Below, in pieces: positions 1 through 8,572 of a stretch of 64,000 nt of DNA (its first letter is position 1; each line of letters starts with the position of its first letter). The notes under the pieces were generated by a model. That model saw nothing but the letters and a program-made list of their open reading frames with translations. It had not been told where the DNA came from and did not search any database. Origin of the DNA: Cryobacterium arcticum. Lineage in GTDB: Bacteria > Actinomycetota > Actinomycetes > Actinomycetales > Microbacteriaceae. Location of the stretch: assembly GCF_003185895.1 (NCBI RefSeq), contig NZ_QHLY01000005.1, positions 643,476-707,475 on the forward strand, read 5' to 3'. The position numbers and the translations under genes were made by a program.

Positions 1-556
1 GCTTGGCCGTTCCGATGGCCTGCAATCCGGCGACACCGGCGCCGAGCACGAGCACCCGGGCCGGAGGGATGGTGCCGGCCGCGGTCATGTAGAGCGGGAA
101 GAACCGGGGGAAGCGGATGGTGGCCTCGAGCACGGCACGGTACCCGGCAACGAGCGCCTGGGAGGTGAGCGCGTCCATCGACTGGGCGCGGGAGATCCGT
201 GGAACCAGTTCGAGTGCGAACGAGGTGATCTGGGCGGCCGCCAGGGCGGCGACGGTGGGCAGTTCCGAGGCCGGTGAGGCTAGTCCGACGGTGATCGTGC
301 CGGCCCGCAGGGTGGCGGCCAGCTCCGGGGTGAGTGGGCGCACGTGACACAGCACATCGAACGCGGTCGCATCGAAGGCCGTGGCGAGATGCGCGCCCGC
401 CTTCTCGTAGGCGGCATCGGAGTATCCGGATGCCAGTCCGGCGCCGGACTCGACGGTGACGTCGACCCCGAGTCCGATGAGCTGGGTCACCGTCTCCGGT
501 GTTGCTGCGACACGTTTTTCGCCGTCTCGGCGTTCACGCCCAATGCCAACCTTCAC
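1..556 (-). CDS. pntA: NAD(P) transhydrogenase subunit alpha, N-terminal part (partial)
   Basis: This is the 5' part of a gene that runs off the left edge; about 185 residues are visible. The subunit forms the soluble NAD(H)-binding part of the membrane proton-translocating transhydrogenase, which moves hydride between NAD and NADP. Translating the minus strand gives a start with KVGIGRERRDGEKRVA, a central RISRAQSMDAL segment typical of PntA near residue 123, and the nucleotide-binding loop VLGAGVAGLQ at the very end. The related alanine dehydrogenase is less likely because it lacks the RISRAQ segment. The GTG start at 556 is preceded by AGGAG about ten bases upstream. The remaining subunits should lie outside the window. 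Confidence 0.88.
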   Translation of the reverse strand, partial: MKVGIGRERRDGEKRVAATPETVTQLIGLGVDVTVESGAGLASGYSDAAYEKAGAHLATAFDATAFDVLCHVRPLTPELAATLRAGTITVGLASPASELPTVAALAAAQITSFALELVPRISRAQSMDALTSQALVAGYRAVLEATIRFPRFFPLYMTAAGTIPPARVLVLGAGVAGLQAIGTAK

Positions 557-834
557 GAGCAACCACTCCTTTGACGCATCTGCCACCGGACGAGCGTAAA
601 CGGGGTCGTTCGCGCGTCCCAGGGCGATCTCACTTCGTAGCGTACCGTCGGCCTCTGGCGGTCCGAGGCGGTTTTCAGGGCCCAAAGACCCTGCTCGGTT
701 GGCCAACGGTGGCCCCGACCTTCCAGGTGGAGGGTTGCCCGTGCCGCCTGTCGGCGCCGGCCCCTTCACGAATCGAACGATCTTCCCGCACTGCCGCGTG
801 AGCACACACACCCGAAACGCGACAGACTGAGGTC

Positions 835-3393
835 GTGACCCGTCTTTCGTTCGATCCGTCGAGACTCGGTCGCGGGCTCGCCTTCGCCTCGGCGATCGAC
901 GACCTGAGTGCTGCGCTTGATCGGAGCCGTACCGTGGTCGTCAGCGCGCCGCCGGGCACGGGCAAGACCACACTCGTGCCGCCCATCCTCGCCGATCGGG
1001 TTCCGGGTCGTGTGATCGTCACTCAGCCACGCCGGGTCGCTGCCCGCGCTGCCGCCCGACGACTCGCGCAGTTGGACGGATCCTCTCTCGGCTCTCGCGT
1101 CGGATACACCGTCCGTGGCGAACGTCAGGTGAGTCCATCCACCCTGATCGAGTTCGTTACTGCCGGCGTGCTTCTGCGCCGACTGCTCGATGACCCCGGT
1201 CTCGACGGGATCGATGCGGTCATCATCGACGAAGTGCACGAACGGGCTTTGGAGACGGACCTGCTGATCGGGCTACTCGGCGAGGTCCGCGAGCTGCGCG
1301 ACGACCTCGTCCTCATCGCGATGTCCGCGACCCTCGACGCCGAGAGGTTCGCGACCATTCTCGGTACGGATGCGTGCCCGGCGCCGATCGTGACCCAGAG
1401 CGCACCGGCCCATCCGCTCGAGGTGCGCTGGGCGCCGTCACCCACACCTCGGCTGGATGAGCGGGGGGTCACCTGGGCTTTCCTCGACCACGTCGCGAGC
1501 ACCGCGGTTGCCGCACACCGCACCCTCGTGCGCACCGATCCGGCCGCCGATGCTCTCGTCTTCGCGCCGGGTGCGCGTGAGGTCTCCGAGATCGCCGGAC
1601 GCATCCGTGGTCTCGCCGCGGAGTTCGACGTGCGGGAACTGCACGGCCAGATCCCCGCCGCAGAGCAGGATACGGTGATCAGTGGGCGGAGCCCCGATGC
1701 TGCGGCACGGATCATCGTCACGACGTCACTGGCCGAATCCTCTCTGACCGTGCCCGGCGTACGCCTGGTCGTCGACACCTGCCTGTCTCGTGCTCCGCAG
1801 CGGGATGCTGCGCGCGGCATGAGCGGTCTCGTCACCGGCCCAACGCCCAAGGCCTCCGCCATCCAGCGCTCGGGGCGCGCCACCCGGCAGGGGCCTGGCG
1901 TCGTGGTCCGCTGCGTCGACGAGCGCACCTTCGCCACGGCGCCGTCGCACGCTGCCCCCGAGATCCAGGCGGCAGATCTCACCGATGCAGCCTTGCTCCT
2001 CGCCTGCTGGGGCGCCCCGAGTGGCGTGGGCCTGCGGCTGGTCGATCCGCTCCCGTCTGGCAGCCTGGACGAGGCCCTCGCCGCGCTGCGTGGGCTCGGC
2101 GCGATCGATGCCGATGGCCGCGCCACCGACGAAGGGAGAGCGCTCGCCCGCGTCCCGACAGCTCCGCGCCTCGCCCGCGCACTGCGCGCCGGGAGTGACC
2201 TGGTCGGCGGGCGCGCAGCGGCCGAGGTCGTCGCGCTGCTCACAGGTGATCTCCGCGTTCGCGACGGAGACGCCCAGGCCACTCTCAACGCGCTGCGCAC
2301 TGGGCGAAGCCCGGATGCCCGCCGATGGGAGCAGGATGTCCGCCGTCTCGAGCGCTTCGCCGGGGCGAGTGACACGGCGCGAGGTGGCGCTGATCAGACC
2401 GGACTGATCATCGCGCTCGCCTTTCCCGAGTGGATCGCCCGCCGCGTCGATCAGTCGCCCAACGGTGCAACCTTTCTTCTCGCCTCCGGCACCCGTGCCG
2501 GGATCACCGGTCCGCTCGCGAGTGCCGACTGGTTGGCGGTGGCGGACGTGACTCGGGCACAGGGACGAGCGGCCGCGGGAACCGGAGCACTCATCCGTTC
2601 TGCCGCCATATTCTCGGAGGACCAAGCGGAGCAGGTGGCGCCCCATCTCTGCACAGACCGGGTCGAAGCACGGTTCGTGGACGGGCGCGTTGTCGCCCGT
2701 CGTGAACGTCGGATCGGCGCGATCATTCGCTCCTCGGTGCCGGTGCGCGTGCCGGCGGACGACGGCGGACGGGAGGCCGTGCGCCGCGCCGTCACAGAGC
2801 AGGGGCTCGGAGTGTTCATCTGGTCAGCCGCCGCGGACGCTCTGCGGCGTCGCCTCGCGCTGCTGCATCGCGAGCTCGGATCGCCCTGGCCGGATGTCTC
2901 AGACACCGTTTTGCTTGACGCGCTCGATGCCTGGCTCGGCCCCGAGCTGAGCGACCTGGCCGCCGGCACTCCGGCCGCGCGCATCGACCTTGCCCCAGCG
3001 CTCCGTCGCATCCTGCCGTGGCCGGCCGCGGTCGACCTTGACGCTCTGGTTCCGGAGCGCTTCCGGGTTCCCAGCGGCTCGCATGTCCGTCTCAGCTACC
3101 CACCCGCCGATGATGCGTCGGCTCGTCCCGTTGTGGCTGTGAAACTCCAGGAATGCTTCGGATGGGCAGAGACCCCACGAATCTGCAGAGGACGAGTGCC
3201 GGTGTTGTTCCACTTGCTTTCCCCGGCCGGGCATCCCCTTGCCGTGACCGACGACCTCGCATCCTTCTGGGCAGGTCCGTACTCGCAGGTGCGAGCGGAG
3301 ATGCGCGGACGCTACCCGAAGCACCCCTGGCCGGAGGACCCCTGGTCCGCCGTACCCACCCGGCACACCACGCGCCGCGCTGCCCTGGGCTAG
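835..3393 (+). CDS. hrpB: ATP-dependent RNA helicase HrpB (DEAH box)
   Basis: An 852-residue DEAH-family helicase, close to the usual HrpB length. Visible motifs are Walker A APPGTGKT (residues 38-45), DEVH (132-135) and SAT (164-166), followed by the helicase C-terminal, HA2-type and HrpB-specific C-terminal domains. The final stretch YPKHPWPEDPW...PTRHTTRR is diagnostic of HrpB rather than HrpA. HrpB is a cytosolic nucleic-acid-dependent ATPase whose cellular role is poorly defined. The start is GTG with no clear Shine-Dalgarno sequence. The gene converges on dnaB with only about 30 bases between them, and no strong terminator hairpin is visible there. Confidence 0.93.
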   Translation: MTRLSFDPSRLGRGLAFASAIDDLSAALDRSRTVVVSAPPGTGKTTLVPPILADRVPGRVIVTQPRRVAARAAARRLAQLDGSSLGSRVGYTVRGERQVSPSTLIEFVTAGVLLRRLLDDPGLDGIDAVIIDEVHERALETDLLIGLLGEVRELRDDLVLIAMSATLDAERFATILGTDACPAPIVTQSAPAHPLEVRWAPSPTPRLDERGVTWAFLDHVASTAVAAHRTLVRTDPAADALVFAPGAREVSEIAGRIRGLAAEFDVRELHGQIPAAEQDTVISGRSPDAAARIIVTTSLAESSLTVPGVRLVVDTCLSRAPQRDAARGMSGLVTGPTPKASAIQRSGRATRQGPGVVVRCVDERTFATAPSHAAPEIQAADLTDAALLLACWGAPSGVGLRLVDPLPSGSLDEALAALRGLGAIDADGRATDEGRALARVPTAPRLARALRAGSDLVGGRAAAEVVALLTGDLRVRDGDAQATLNALRTGRSPDARRWEQDVRRLERFAGASDTARGGADQTGLIIALAFPEWIARRVDQSPNGATFLLASGTRAGITGPLASADWLAVADVTRAQGRAAAGTGALIRSAAIFSEDQAEQVAPHLCTDRVEARFVDGRVVARRERRIGAIIRSSVPVRVPADDGGREAVRRAVTEQGLGVFIWSAAADALRRRLALLHRELGSPWPDVSDTVLLDALDAWLGPELSDLAAGTPAARIDLAPALRRILPWPAAVDLDALVPERFRVPSGSHVRLSYPPADDASARPVVAVKLQECFGWAETPRICRGRVPVLFHLLSPAGHPLAVTDDLASFWAGPYSQVRAEMRGRYPKHPWPEDPWSAVPTRHTTRRAALG

Positions 3394-3424
3394 GGCCGCG
3401 ACACACCCTGCGGTCAGCTGACGG

Positions 3425-4810
3425 CTATGCGCCGGGCACCATGTCTGCGAACCGGGAGTAGTGGCCGTGGAAGGCCACGGTGACGGTGCGGGTGGGGCCG
3501 TTGCGGTGCTTGGCCACGATGAGGTCGGCCTCGCCGGCGCGCGGGTTGTCCTTCTCGTACGCGCTCTCGCGGTGCAGCAGGATCACCATGTCGGCGTCCT
3601 GCTCGAGCGAGCCGGATTCGCGCAGGTCGGAGATGGCGGGCATCTTGTCGGCGCGCTGTTCCGGGCCACGGTTCAGCTGGGAGAGGGCGATCACGGGCAC
3701 CTGCAGCTCCTTGGCGAGGAGCTTGAGCGCCCGGGAGAACTCACTGACCTCCTGCTGGCGCGATTCGACCTTTTTACCCGAGGTCATCAGCTGCAGGTAG
3801 TCGATCACAACGAGCTTGAGACCCACACGCTGCTTGAGCCGTCGGCACTTGGCGCGAATCTCCACGAGGGTCATGTTCGGGCTGTCATCGATGTAGAGCG
3901 GCGCGTCGTTGATACGGCCGCGGGTGGCGGCGATCGTGGTCCAGTCCCGCGCCTCCACGTTTCCCTTGCGCATGCTCTGCAGCGGCACGCTGGCCTCGGC
4001 GGCGAGGAGGCGCATGGCAATCTCGCTGCGGCCCATTTCGAGGGAGAAGAAGATGCTCGGCATGTTGTGGTGGATCGACGCCGCCCGGGCGAAGTCGAGC
4101 GCGAGGGTGGACTTACCCAGCGCGGGGCGGGCAGCCACGATGATCAGCTGGCCACCGTGGAAGCCGTTGGTGAGTTCGTCGAGGTCGGCGAATCCGGTGG
4201 GAACACCCGTGAACTGGCCGTCCTTGAGCTTGGCTGCTTCGATGTCCTCGATGGCCGCCGTGACCGCGTCGGTGAGCGGAACGTAGTCCTCTGTCTCGGT
4301 GCTGCCGGTGATCGAGTAGATCTCGGCCTGCGCGGTGTTCACCAGGTCGAGCACTTCACCCTCGCCGGCATAGCCCATCTGGGCGATGCGGGTGCCGGCT
4401 TCGACCAGCTTTCGCAGCATGGACCGTTCGGCGACGATGGTCGAGTAGAAGCCGGCATTCGCGGCGGTGGGCACCAGGCTGGTGAGAGTGTGCAGGTAGT
4501 CGGCGCCGCCGGCGCGGGAAAGCTCGCCAAGCTTGGTGAGCTCGTCGGTGACGGTGATGACGTCGGTCGGTTCACCCTGGGCATAGAGCGAGAGGATGGC
4601 GTCGAAGATGATCTCGTGCTTGGGCACGTAGAAGTCGGTGGCCCGCACGGTCTCGACGACGTCAGCGACGGCGTCCTTGCTCAGCATCATGCCGCCGAGT
4701 GCGCTCTGTTCCGCCAGCAGGTCGTGCGGCGGGGTGCGTTCGGAGTGGCGCGGCTCTGAGCTGCGCGATTCGGATCGCTGATCGGCGTAACCCAGGTGAG
4801 CTATCGACAC
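3425..4810 (-). CDS. dnaB: Replicative DNA helicase DnaB
   Basis: A 461-residue hexameric helicase that unwinds the replication fork on the lagging strand. An N-terminal DnaB domain (about 30-135) precedes a RecA-like motor with Walker A ARPALGKST (227-235), the Walker B region VVIDYLQLM near 335 and the SQLNRGPEQR segment. No intein interrupts the P-loop, although inteins are common at this place in actinobacterial dnaB. The GTG start at 4810 is preceded by GAGGAGG. The 445 bases upstream contain several DnaA-box-like sequences, annotated separately. It is transcribed in the same direction as the rpsF-rplI operon but separated from it by that operon's terminator. Confidence 0.97.
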   Translation of the reverse strand: MSIAHLGYADQRSESRSSEPRHSERTPPHDLLAEQSALGGMMLSKDAVADVVETVRATDFYVPKHEIIFDAILSLYAQGEPTDVITVTDELTKLGELSRAGGADYLHTLTSLVPTAANAGFYSTIVAERSMLRKLVEAGTRIAQMGYAGEGEVLDLVNTAQAEIYSITGSTETEDYVPLTDAVTAAIEDIEAAKLKDGQFTGVPTGFADLDELTNGFHGGQLIIVAARPALGKSTLALDFARAASIHHNMPSIFFSLEMGRSEIAMRLLAAEASVPLQSMRKGNVEARDWTTIAATRGRINDAPLYIDDSPNMTLVEIRAKCRRLKQRVGLKLVVIDYLQLMTSGKKVESRQQEVSEFSRALKLLAKELQVPVIALSQLNRGPEQRADKMPAISDLRESGSLEQDADMVILLHRESAYEKDNPRAGEADLIVAKHRNGPTRTVTVAFHGHYSRFADMVPGA

Positions 4811-4945
4811 GCCGAGCCTCCTCGTGTTGGTGTGGTTCAGGTGTATCAGGAGCCGCCGACAGGGGACGAACAGCGCCCGGGCGGGTCCCTCGACCTGCCC
4901 TGATTGCCCACACTAGAGATCCGTGCCTCCACAGCCAAACTGCCC

Positions 4946-5143
4946 TGTGGATAACACTGTGGGGAATCTGCGCGAAACGCCGCAGCCCTTGTGCACAAGC
5001 TGTGCACTCGCCTGTGGACAACTCACGAAGTTGAAATCAAATATTCCGTCTGACCGGCATATTCTCTTACTCACAGGTGTGTGGAAAAACTTGTTTCAAT
5101 ACTCGCTTGAATGTTGATGAAATAGGTGGGCGCCTGTGCACAA
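4946..5143. promoter_or_regulatory. Cluster of DnaA-box-like 9-mers upstream of dnaB
   Basis: The 445-base gap between dnaB and rplI has no gene but holds an exact DnaA box (TGTGGATAA, 4946-4954, the complement of TTATCCACA). It also holds TTGTGCACA (4989-4997), TGTGGACAA (5013-5021, complement of TTGTCCACA), TGTGGAAAA (5080-5088) and TGTGCACAA (5135-5143). The last four differ from TTATCCACA by one or two bases. Their placement suggests control of dnaB by DnaA, or a titration site about 20 kb from oriC. Binding is inferred only. Confidence 0.5.
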
Positions 5144-5202
5144 AGCGGTGCATAACAGCGGTCAAATGTGCCAAGAATGGGGGATGGTGCAGGCGTTAAA
5201 GA

Positions 5203-5241
5203 GGAGTAGCGGTGTGACCCATTGGGCCACACCGCTACTCC
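5203..5241 (-). terminator. Intrinsic terminator of the rpsF-ssb-rpsR-rplI operon
   Basis: A perfect 14-bp inverted repeat (5203-5216 with 5228-5241, GGAGTAGCGGTGTG and its complement) with an 11-base loop lies just past the rplI stop. On the minus strand it is followed by TCTTTAAC, a weak U-rich tail. Confidence 0.8.
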
Positions 5242-5255
5242 GGGTACAGAAGACG

Positions 5256-5705
5256 CTACTTGGCGGCTACCACCTGGAGGGTGATGGTCGCGCTGAGCTC
5301 GTCACGCAGACGAACCGTCGCAGTGTGCTCACCGGTCGCCTTGATCGGGCTGAGCTCGATCTTGCGCTTGTCGATGGCACCGAGACCGGCAGCGGCAACC
5401 GCTTCGGCCACGTCGGTGGTCTTGACGGAGCCGAACAGGCGTCCGCCGGCGCCGGCCTTGACGACCAGCTTGACCTTGGTGTTCTCAAGGGTGACCTTGA
5501 GAGCCTGGGCCTCTTCGAGGGTGGCGTGCTCGCGGGCTACGCGGGCGGCCTTGATCTGCTCGATCTGCTTTTCGCCACCGCGGGTCCACGCAACAGCGAA
5601 GCCCTGGGGGAGAAGGTAGTTGCGAGCGAACCCGTTCTTGACATCAACGATGTCACCGGGGGTACCGAGGCCAGAGACCTCGTGGGTCAGAATCAGTTTC
5701 GACAT
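5256..5705 (-). CDS. rplI: 50S ribosomal protein L9
   Basis: A 149-residue L9, the standard length. The N-terminal domain begins [20 protein letters not shown] and contains [16 protein letters not shown], the L9 signature. It is joined by a charged connecting helix to the C-terminal 23S-binding domain. It is the last gene of the rpsF-ssb-rpsR-rplI operon, eleven bases after rpsR, and is followed by a strong hairpin terminator. The gene order is the usual bacterial one, so the assignment is secure. Confidence 0.98.
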   Translation of the reverse strand: MSKLILTHEVSGLGTPGDIVDVKNGFARNYLLPQGFAVAWTRGGEKQIEQIKAARVAREHATLEEAQALKVTLENTKVKLVVKAGAGGRLFGSVKTTDVAEAVAAAGLGAIDKRKIELSPIKATGEHTATVRLRDELSATITLQVVAAK

Positions 5706-5716
5706 GTGAGGGCTCC

Positions 5717-5980
5717 TTACCGGCCTGAGCCGGCGTAGGGCAGCAAGGCCATTTCGCGGGCGTTCTTGACGGCACGCGCGATCAGGCGCTGCTCCTGGAC
5801 GGAGACGCCGGTGATGCGGCGGGCGCGGATCTTTCCACGCTCTGAGATGAACTTCCGAAGAGTGGGGACATCCTTGTAATCGATGACACCAACCCGGATC
5901 GACTTCGCGGGGGCAGCGTTCTTGCCACCCTTAGCACCGCGGAGCGGCTTGCGGCGGTCGCCGCTCGACTTTCCAGCCAT
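5717..5980 (-). CDS. rpsR: 30S ribosomal protein S18
   Basis: An 87-residue S18, which binds S6 on the platform of the small subunit. The core [19 protein letters not shown] and the [19 protein letters not shown] segment are typical. The N-terminus is basic and Gly/Lys-rich. No CxxC zinc motif is visible, so this is the zinc-independent form. The gene lies between ssb (54-base gap) and rplI in the rpsF operon. Confidence 0.98.
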   Translation of the reverse strand: MAGKSSGDRRKPLRGAKGGKNAAPAKSIRVGVIDYKDVPTLRKFISERGKIRARRITGVSVQEQRLIARAVKNAREMALLPYAGSGR

Positions 5981-6034
5981 GATTTCCTTACTTTCTTAAA
6001 CGTTTGTGTGCAGCCGTCAACCGTGAGGTTCGGC

Positions 6035-6541
6035 TTAGAAGGGGGTCTCGTCGCTGAAGTTACCCGGGGTGTTCCAGACATCTCCGCCGCCGGTGTTGGC
6101 TGCGGGGGCGCTGGGGGCCCAGGGCTCGTCGTTACCCTGCTGCGCGACGGGAGCGCCGCCACGGGGAGCAGAGGATGACTGCGCGCGAGTGAGAGAGGCG
6201 GTGGCGTAGCGCAGCGAGGGACCAATTTCGTCGATCTCGAGCTCCATGCTCGTGCGCTTTTCACCTTCCTTGGTCTCATACGAACGCTGCTTGAGACGCC
6301 CGGAAGCGATGACACGGGAACCCTTGGTCAGTGAACCGGCCACGTGTTCGGCGAATTCACGCCAAACGCTCGCGCGCAGGAACAGTGCCTCGCCATCTTT
6401 CCACTCGTTAGCTGCGCGATCGAAATTGCGCGGAGTGGAGGCAATGGTGAAGTTGGCTACCGCCAGCCCGTTCTGCGTGTAACGCAGTTCCGGATCGCTG
6501 GTGAGGTTGCCCACCACGGTGATTACGGTCTCGCCGGCCAT
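6035..6541 (-). CDS. ssb: Single-stranded DNA-binding protein
   Basis: A 168-residue SSB. Residues 1 to about 110 form the OB fold ([24 protein letters not shown], then the [15 protein letters not shown] strand). A low-complexity Gly/Pro/Ala linker leads to the acidic protein-interaction tip ending DETPF. It coats single-stranded DNA at forks and recruits repair and replication partners. It sits three bases after the rpsF stop and is presumably co-transcribed with rpsF, rpsR and rplI, the standard arrangement for the main replicative SSB. Confidence 0.97.
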   Translation of the reverse strand: MAGETVITVVGNLTSDPELRYTQNGLAVANFTIASTPRNFDRAANEWKDGEALFLRASVWREFAEHVAGSLTKGSRVIASGRLKQRSYETKEGEKRTSMELEIDEIGPSLRYATASLTRAQSSSAPRGGAPVAQQGNDEPWAPSAPAANTGGGDVWNTPGNFSDETPF

Positions 6542-6544
6542 GGG

Positions 6545-7051
6545 CTACTTGTCGCTTGCCTTGTCGGCGTCTGCCTCGGCAGGAGCGGCCGCGGCAGCAG
6601 GAGCGGCCGGAGCAGCTGCAGGCTTGGCGGATGCGGCAACCTTGGCAGCGGGAGCGGCGGCAGGAGCGTCGGCCTTGACCGGAGCAACAGCAGCCTTCGG
6701 GTTGGCTGCCTTGCGGGCGGCCTTCTCGGCGGCAAGCTTGCTTGCAACGGCAACCTGGGCGATGCCCTCTTCTGCGCGCAGAACCTTGGTGCGCATGACG
6801 GCTTCCGACAGCTTCAGCTGACGGTCGAGCTCGGCAGTTGCTGCGGCGTTTGCGGTGAAGTCGACGACGGCGTAGATGCCCTCGGCCTTCTTGTTGATCT
6901 CGTATGCGAGACGGCGGCGACCCCAAACGTCAACCTTGTCAATGGTTCCGCCATCGTTGCGAACAACGTTGAGGAACTTGTCAAGGCTGGGAGCTACGGT
7001 GCGCTCATCGATCTCGGGATCGAGGATAACCATCAATTCGTACTGGTGCAT
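6545..7051 (-). CDS. rpsF: 30S ribosomal protein S6 with long Ala/Lys/Pro-rich tail
   Basis: The first ~96 residues are a normal S6 fold ([17 protein letters not shown]..., [26 protein letters not shown]) that pairs with S18. The remaining ~70 residues are a low-complexity tail of Ala, Lys and Pro ending in acidic residues. This makes a 168-residue protein, far longer than the usual 95-100. A very strong ribosome-binding site (AAGGAGGTGG) precedes the ATG. It is the first gene of the rpsF-ssb-rpsR-rplI operon. The coding start lies inside the read-through tail of the upstream nuclease-like reading frame, so its promoter and leader are also inside that frame. Confidence 0.96.
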   Translation of the reverse strand: MHQYELMVILDPEIDERTVAPSLDKFLNVVRNDGGTIDKVDVWGRRRLAYEINKKAEGIYAVVDFTANAAATAELDRQLKLSEAVMRTKVLRAEEGIAQVAVASKLAAEKAARKAANPKAAVAPVKADAPAAAPAAKVAASAKPAAAPAAPAAAAAPAEADADKASDK

Positions 7052-8282
7052 GACTAACCCACCTCCTTCGGACTAAAACGGCTGCAGTATTTCTGCAACA
7101 GGAGGGTTGTGCATGTGTCGAAGGCGGAGGCCGGGATCCGGCACGCAGACAACCTGCCAAGACTACCGGAACCGCGGCCAATAAGCCACCGTGCCGACCC
7201 GATGCCCTCCGCACCGAGAATTTGCGCCGACTTGCCCATGCGCCGACGACTTGCTCCGGTGCGCCCGGGCAACTCGTCCGCGCCGGGGCAGCTCGTGCGG
7301 CGGACCACCGCGAGGTGGACGCACACTGGTCGGGCCTCAGCCCCGCGTTGAGCAACAGGGCCCTCAGTCGCTCCGGCTTGAGGGCGTCCGCCCAGAGCCA
7401 CCGGGCCATCGCCCTGCCCGGGGCGCGGAGCCGGTCCTCCCGCCGTTTCTCTTCCCAGACGATTTCGTCGATGGAGCGCCCGCCGCGAAATTGTGCACGG
7501 GTGTACTTCACCTCTCCGTCGAACTCACCAAGAAGAGGCATTCGTTTCACGTGGAACCTCCGCTTCCACCGGAAGTCCACCCGGTCCTCACCGAATGCGT
7601 GCGGATAGACGATCTGCAGGTCGGGCACCGGCATCCCGGCCAACCAGATCCCGGTACGACTCAACGACTCTCCAACAGAGCCGGACCGCGAGTCCGCGAA
7701 GTCCACGGCCTGCCGCGCCCGGCGGGTGCCTCTGGCACTGCCCAGCCGGAGCACTCGATCCATGACCTCCTCAGGCAGCACGGCCGGTAGAGCCAGTCCA
7801 TCCGGACCGGCGAAGTGTTCCTGCAGCCCGGCATCCAGACTGATCACCGCCGAGCGGAAGGGTTGGCTTCGGGCCAGGTCGACCAGGGTGCGGATCCTGG
7901 TCGTGACCAGTAGCCCGGCTATCTCGGTGACGTCGGCATCGGGGAGTGGGTCGTGGTGCCACACGACCGCGGTCTTGGAAGTACGCGTCTGCCCGCTCCC
8001 GCCTTGCAGATGCACGGCGGCCGGCCATTGGCCGAGGATCGGCAATCCCCACACCCGGGCCGCCGAGACATGGCTGATCACCGGTTGCTCCCGCCGGGAA
8101 ATGGCCGCCGCCTGGATACGCAAGAGATAACGGTCATCCGAGTCGGCACTCGACCAGATACTGCTCGGCAGGTAGATGCCGCGACGAAGTCGCTCAAGAC
8201 GGCCGGCTTCTCGATCGCGCCGCTGGGCACGGCCGTCATGACCGAGCTCTGTGTGGGCGAGCTGAAGCCCGAAGGCTGGCAT
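7005..8282 (-). CDS. AbiEi-antitoxin-like / DUF559-type nuclease-like protein with an abnormal read-through C-terminus
   Basis: The first ~60 residues have a winged-helix AbiEi-type N-terminus ending [11 protein letters not shown]. The C-terminal half looks like the restriction-endonuclease-like fold of DUF559/Vsr-like proteins: VDFRW, then GEFDGEVKY (a possible D...E-x-K core), then [10 protein letters not shown]. Such solo proteins are common in Actinobacteria with unknown function. Counting from the ATG chosen at 8282, relatives would be expected to end near residue 317 (LLLNAGLRP). Here about 108 more low-complexity residues follow, running through a repeat copy and overlapping the first 47 bases of rpsF on the same strand. 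A TGA lies in another frame at 7339-7337, so a one-base indel or stop loss is plausible. The in-frame start at 8354 is less likely. Confidence 0.6.
   Translation of the reverse strand: MPAFGLQLAHTELGHDGRAQRRDREAGRLERLRRGIYLPSSIWSSADSDDRYLLRIQAAAISRREQPVISHVSAARVWGLPILGQWPAAVHLQGGSGQTRTSKTAVVWHHDPLPDADVTEIAGLLVTTRIRTLVDLARSQPFRSAVISLDAGLQEHFAGPDGLALPAVLPEEVMDRVLRLGSARGTRRARQAVDFADSRSGSVGESLSRTGIWLAGMPVPDLQIVYPHAFGEDRVDFRWKRRFHVKRMPLLGEFDGEVKYTRAQFRGGRSIDEIVWEEKRREDRLRAPGRAMARWLWADALKPERLRALLLNAGLRPDQCASTSRWSAARAAPARTSCPGAPEQVVGAWASRRKFSVRRASGRHGGLLAAVPVVLAGCLRAGSRPPPSTHAQPSCCRNTAAVLVRRRWVSHAPVRIDGYPRSRDR
7056..7108 (-). promoter_or_regulatory. Candidate S6:S18 autoregulatory leader of rpsF
   Basis: In the rpsF leader, AACCCTCC (minus strand, 7108-7101) can pair with the ribosome-binding-site stretch GGAGGTGGGTT (7066-7056) around a bulge. 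The enclosed segment has a small hairpin, TGCAG-AAATA-CTGCA, followed by CCG. S6:S18 leader motifs of other bacteria likewise sequester the rpsF translation start and carry a CCG element. The fold was drawn by eye and needs covariation support. Confidence 0.4.
7160..7165 (-). promoter_or_regulatory. Candidate -10 element for the rpsF operon
   Basis: TAGTCT on the minus strand, with GTGGCT about 18 bases upstream as a poor -35, would start a transcript about 100 bases before the rpsF ATG. It is a weak consensus match and lies inside the upstream reading frame's tail. Confidence 0.3.
7229..7280 (+). repeat. Inverted, diverged copy of the 53-bp GC-rich repeat
   Basis: Starting GACTTGCCCATGCG, this stretch aligns with the reverse complement of the repeats at 8424-8476 and 8573-8625, with roughly three quarters of positions identical by eye. 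It lies at the 3' end of the nuclease-like gene, so that gene is bracketed by inverted copies. Confidence 0.6.
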
Positions 8283-8423
8283 CCGGGGTTGTCCATGCGG
8301 GGTAGCCTCGCTCGTCAACCGGCGCCCTCCGCCAGGCGGAGCCGCCCTGTGCACAACCTGGTCCGTGCGACACCTGTGGAGGAGTGCTGTTCCGCAGCGC
8401 GTGGCGCGCGACCTGCCCTCTTA

Positions 8424-8476
8424 CGGACCAACTGCCCCAGCCAGCGGGAGCAACTCGTCCGCATAGGGGCAACTCG
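8424..8476 (-). repeat. 53-bp GC-rich repeat, copy A
   Basis: CGGACCAACTGCCCCAGCC followed by GCGGGAGCAACTCGTCCGC and GGGGCAACTCG. It matches copy B with only a few differences. Similarity continues about 65 bases to the left (GAGGAGTGC...CTGCCCT), so the duplicated unit is longer than the core. Together, copies A and B fill most of the 389-base gap between the nuclease-like gene and pcnA, where no gene is seen. Confidence 0.8.
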
Positions 8477-8572
8477 ACCAAGAGAACCCCACCTCCACAG
8501 AGCGGCCCGACCCGACAGGTGAGGAGGAGTGCCCCCGGGTACCCCGCGCGGGAGCAGCGAGCTGCCCTGCTC

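Noticed and set aside
1..556. Alanine dehydrogenase as identity of the left-edge gene
   Set aside because: The N-terminal sequence and the RISRAQSMDAL segment fit transhydrogenase alpha better than Ald.
3461..4759. Long open frame on the plus strand opposite dnaB
   Set aside because: It is a codon-bias shadow: its translation is Gly/Asp/Val/His-rich with no family motif, while the opposite strand encodes an intact DnaB.
3425..4810. Intein in dnaB
   Set aside because: The P-loop and downstream motifs are contiguous and the length (461) is normal.
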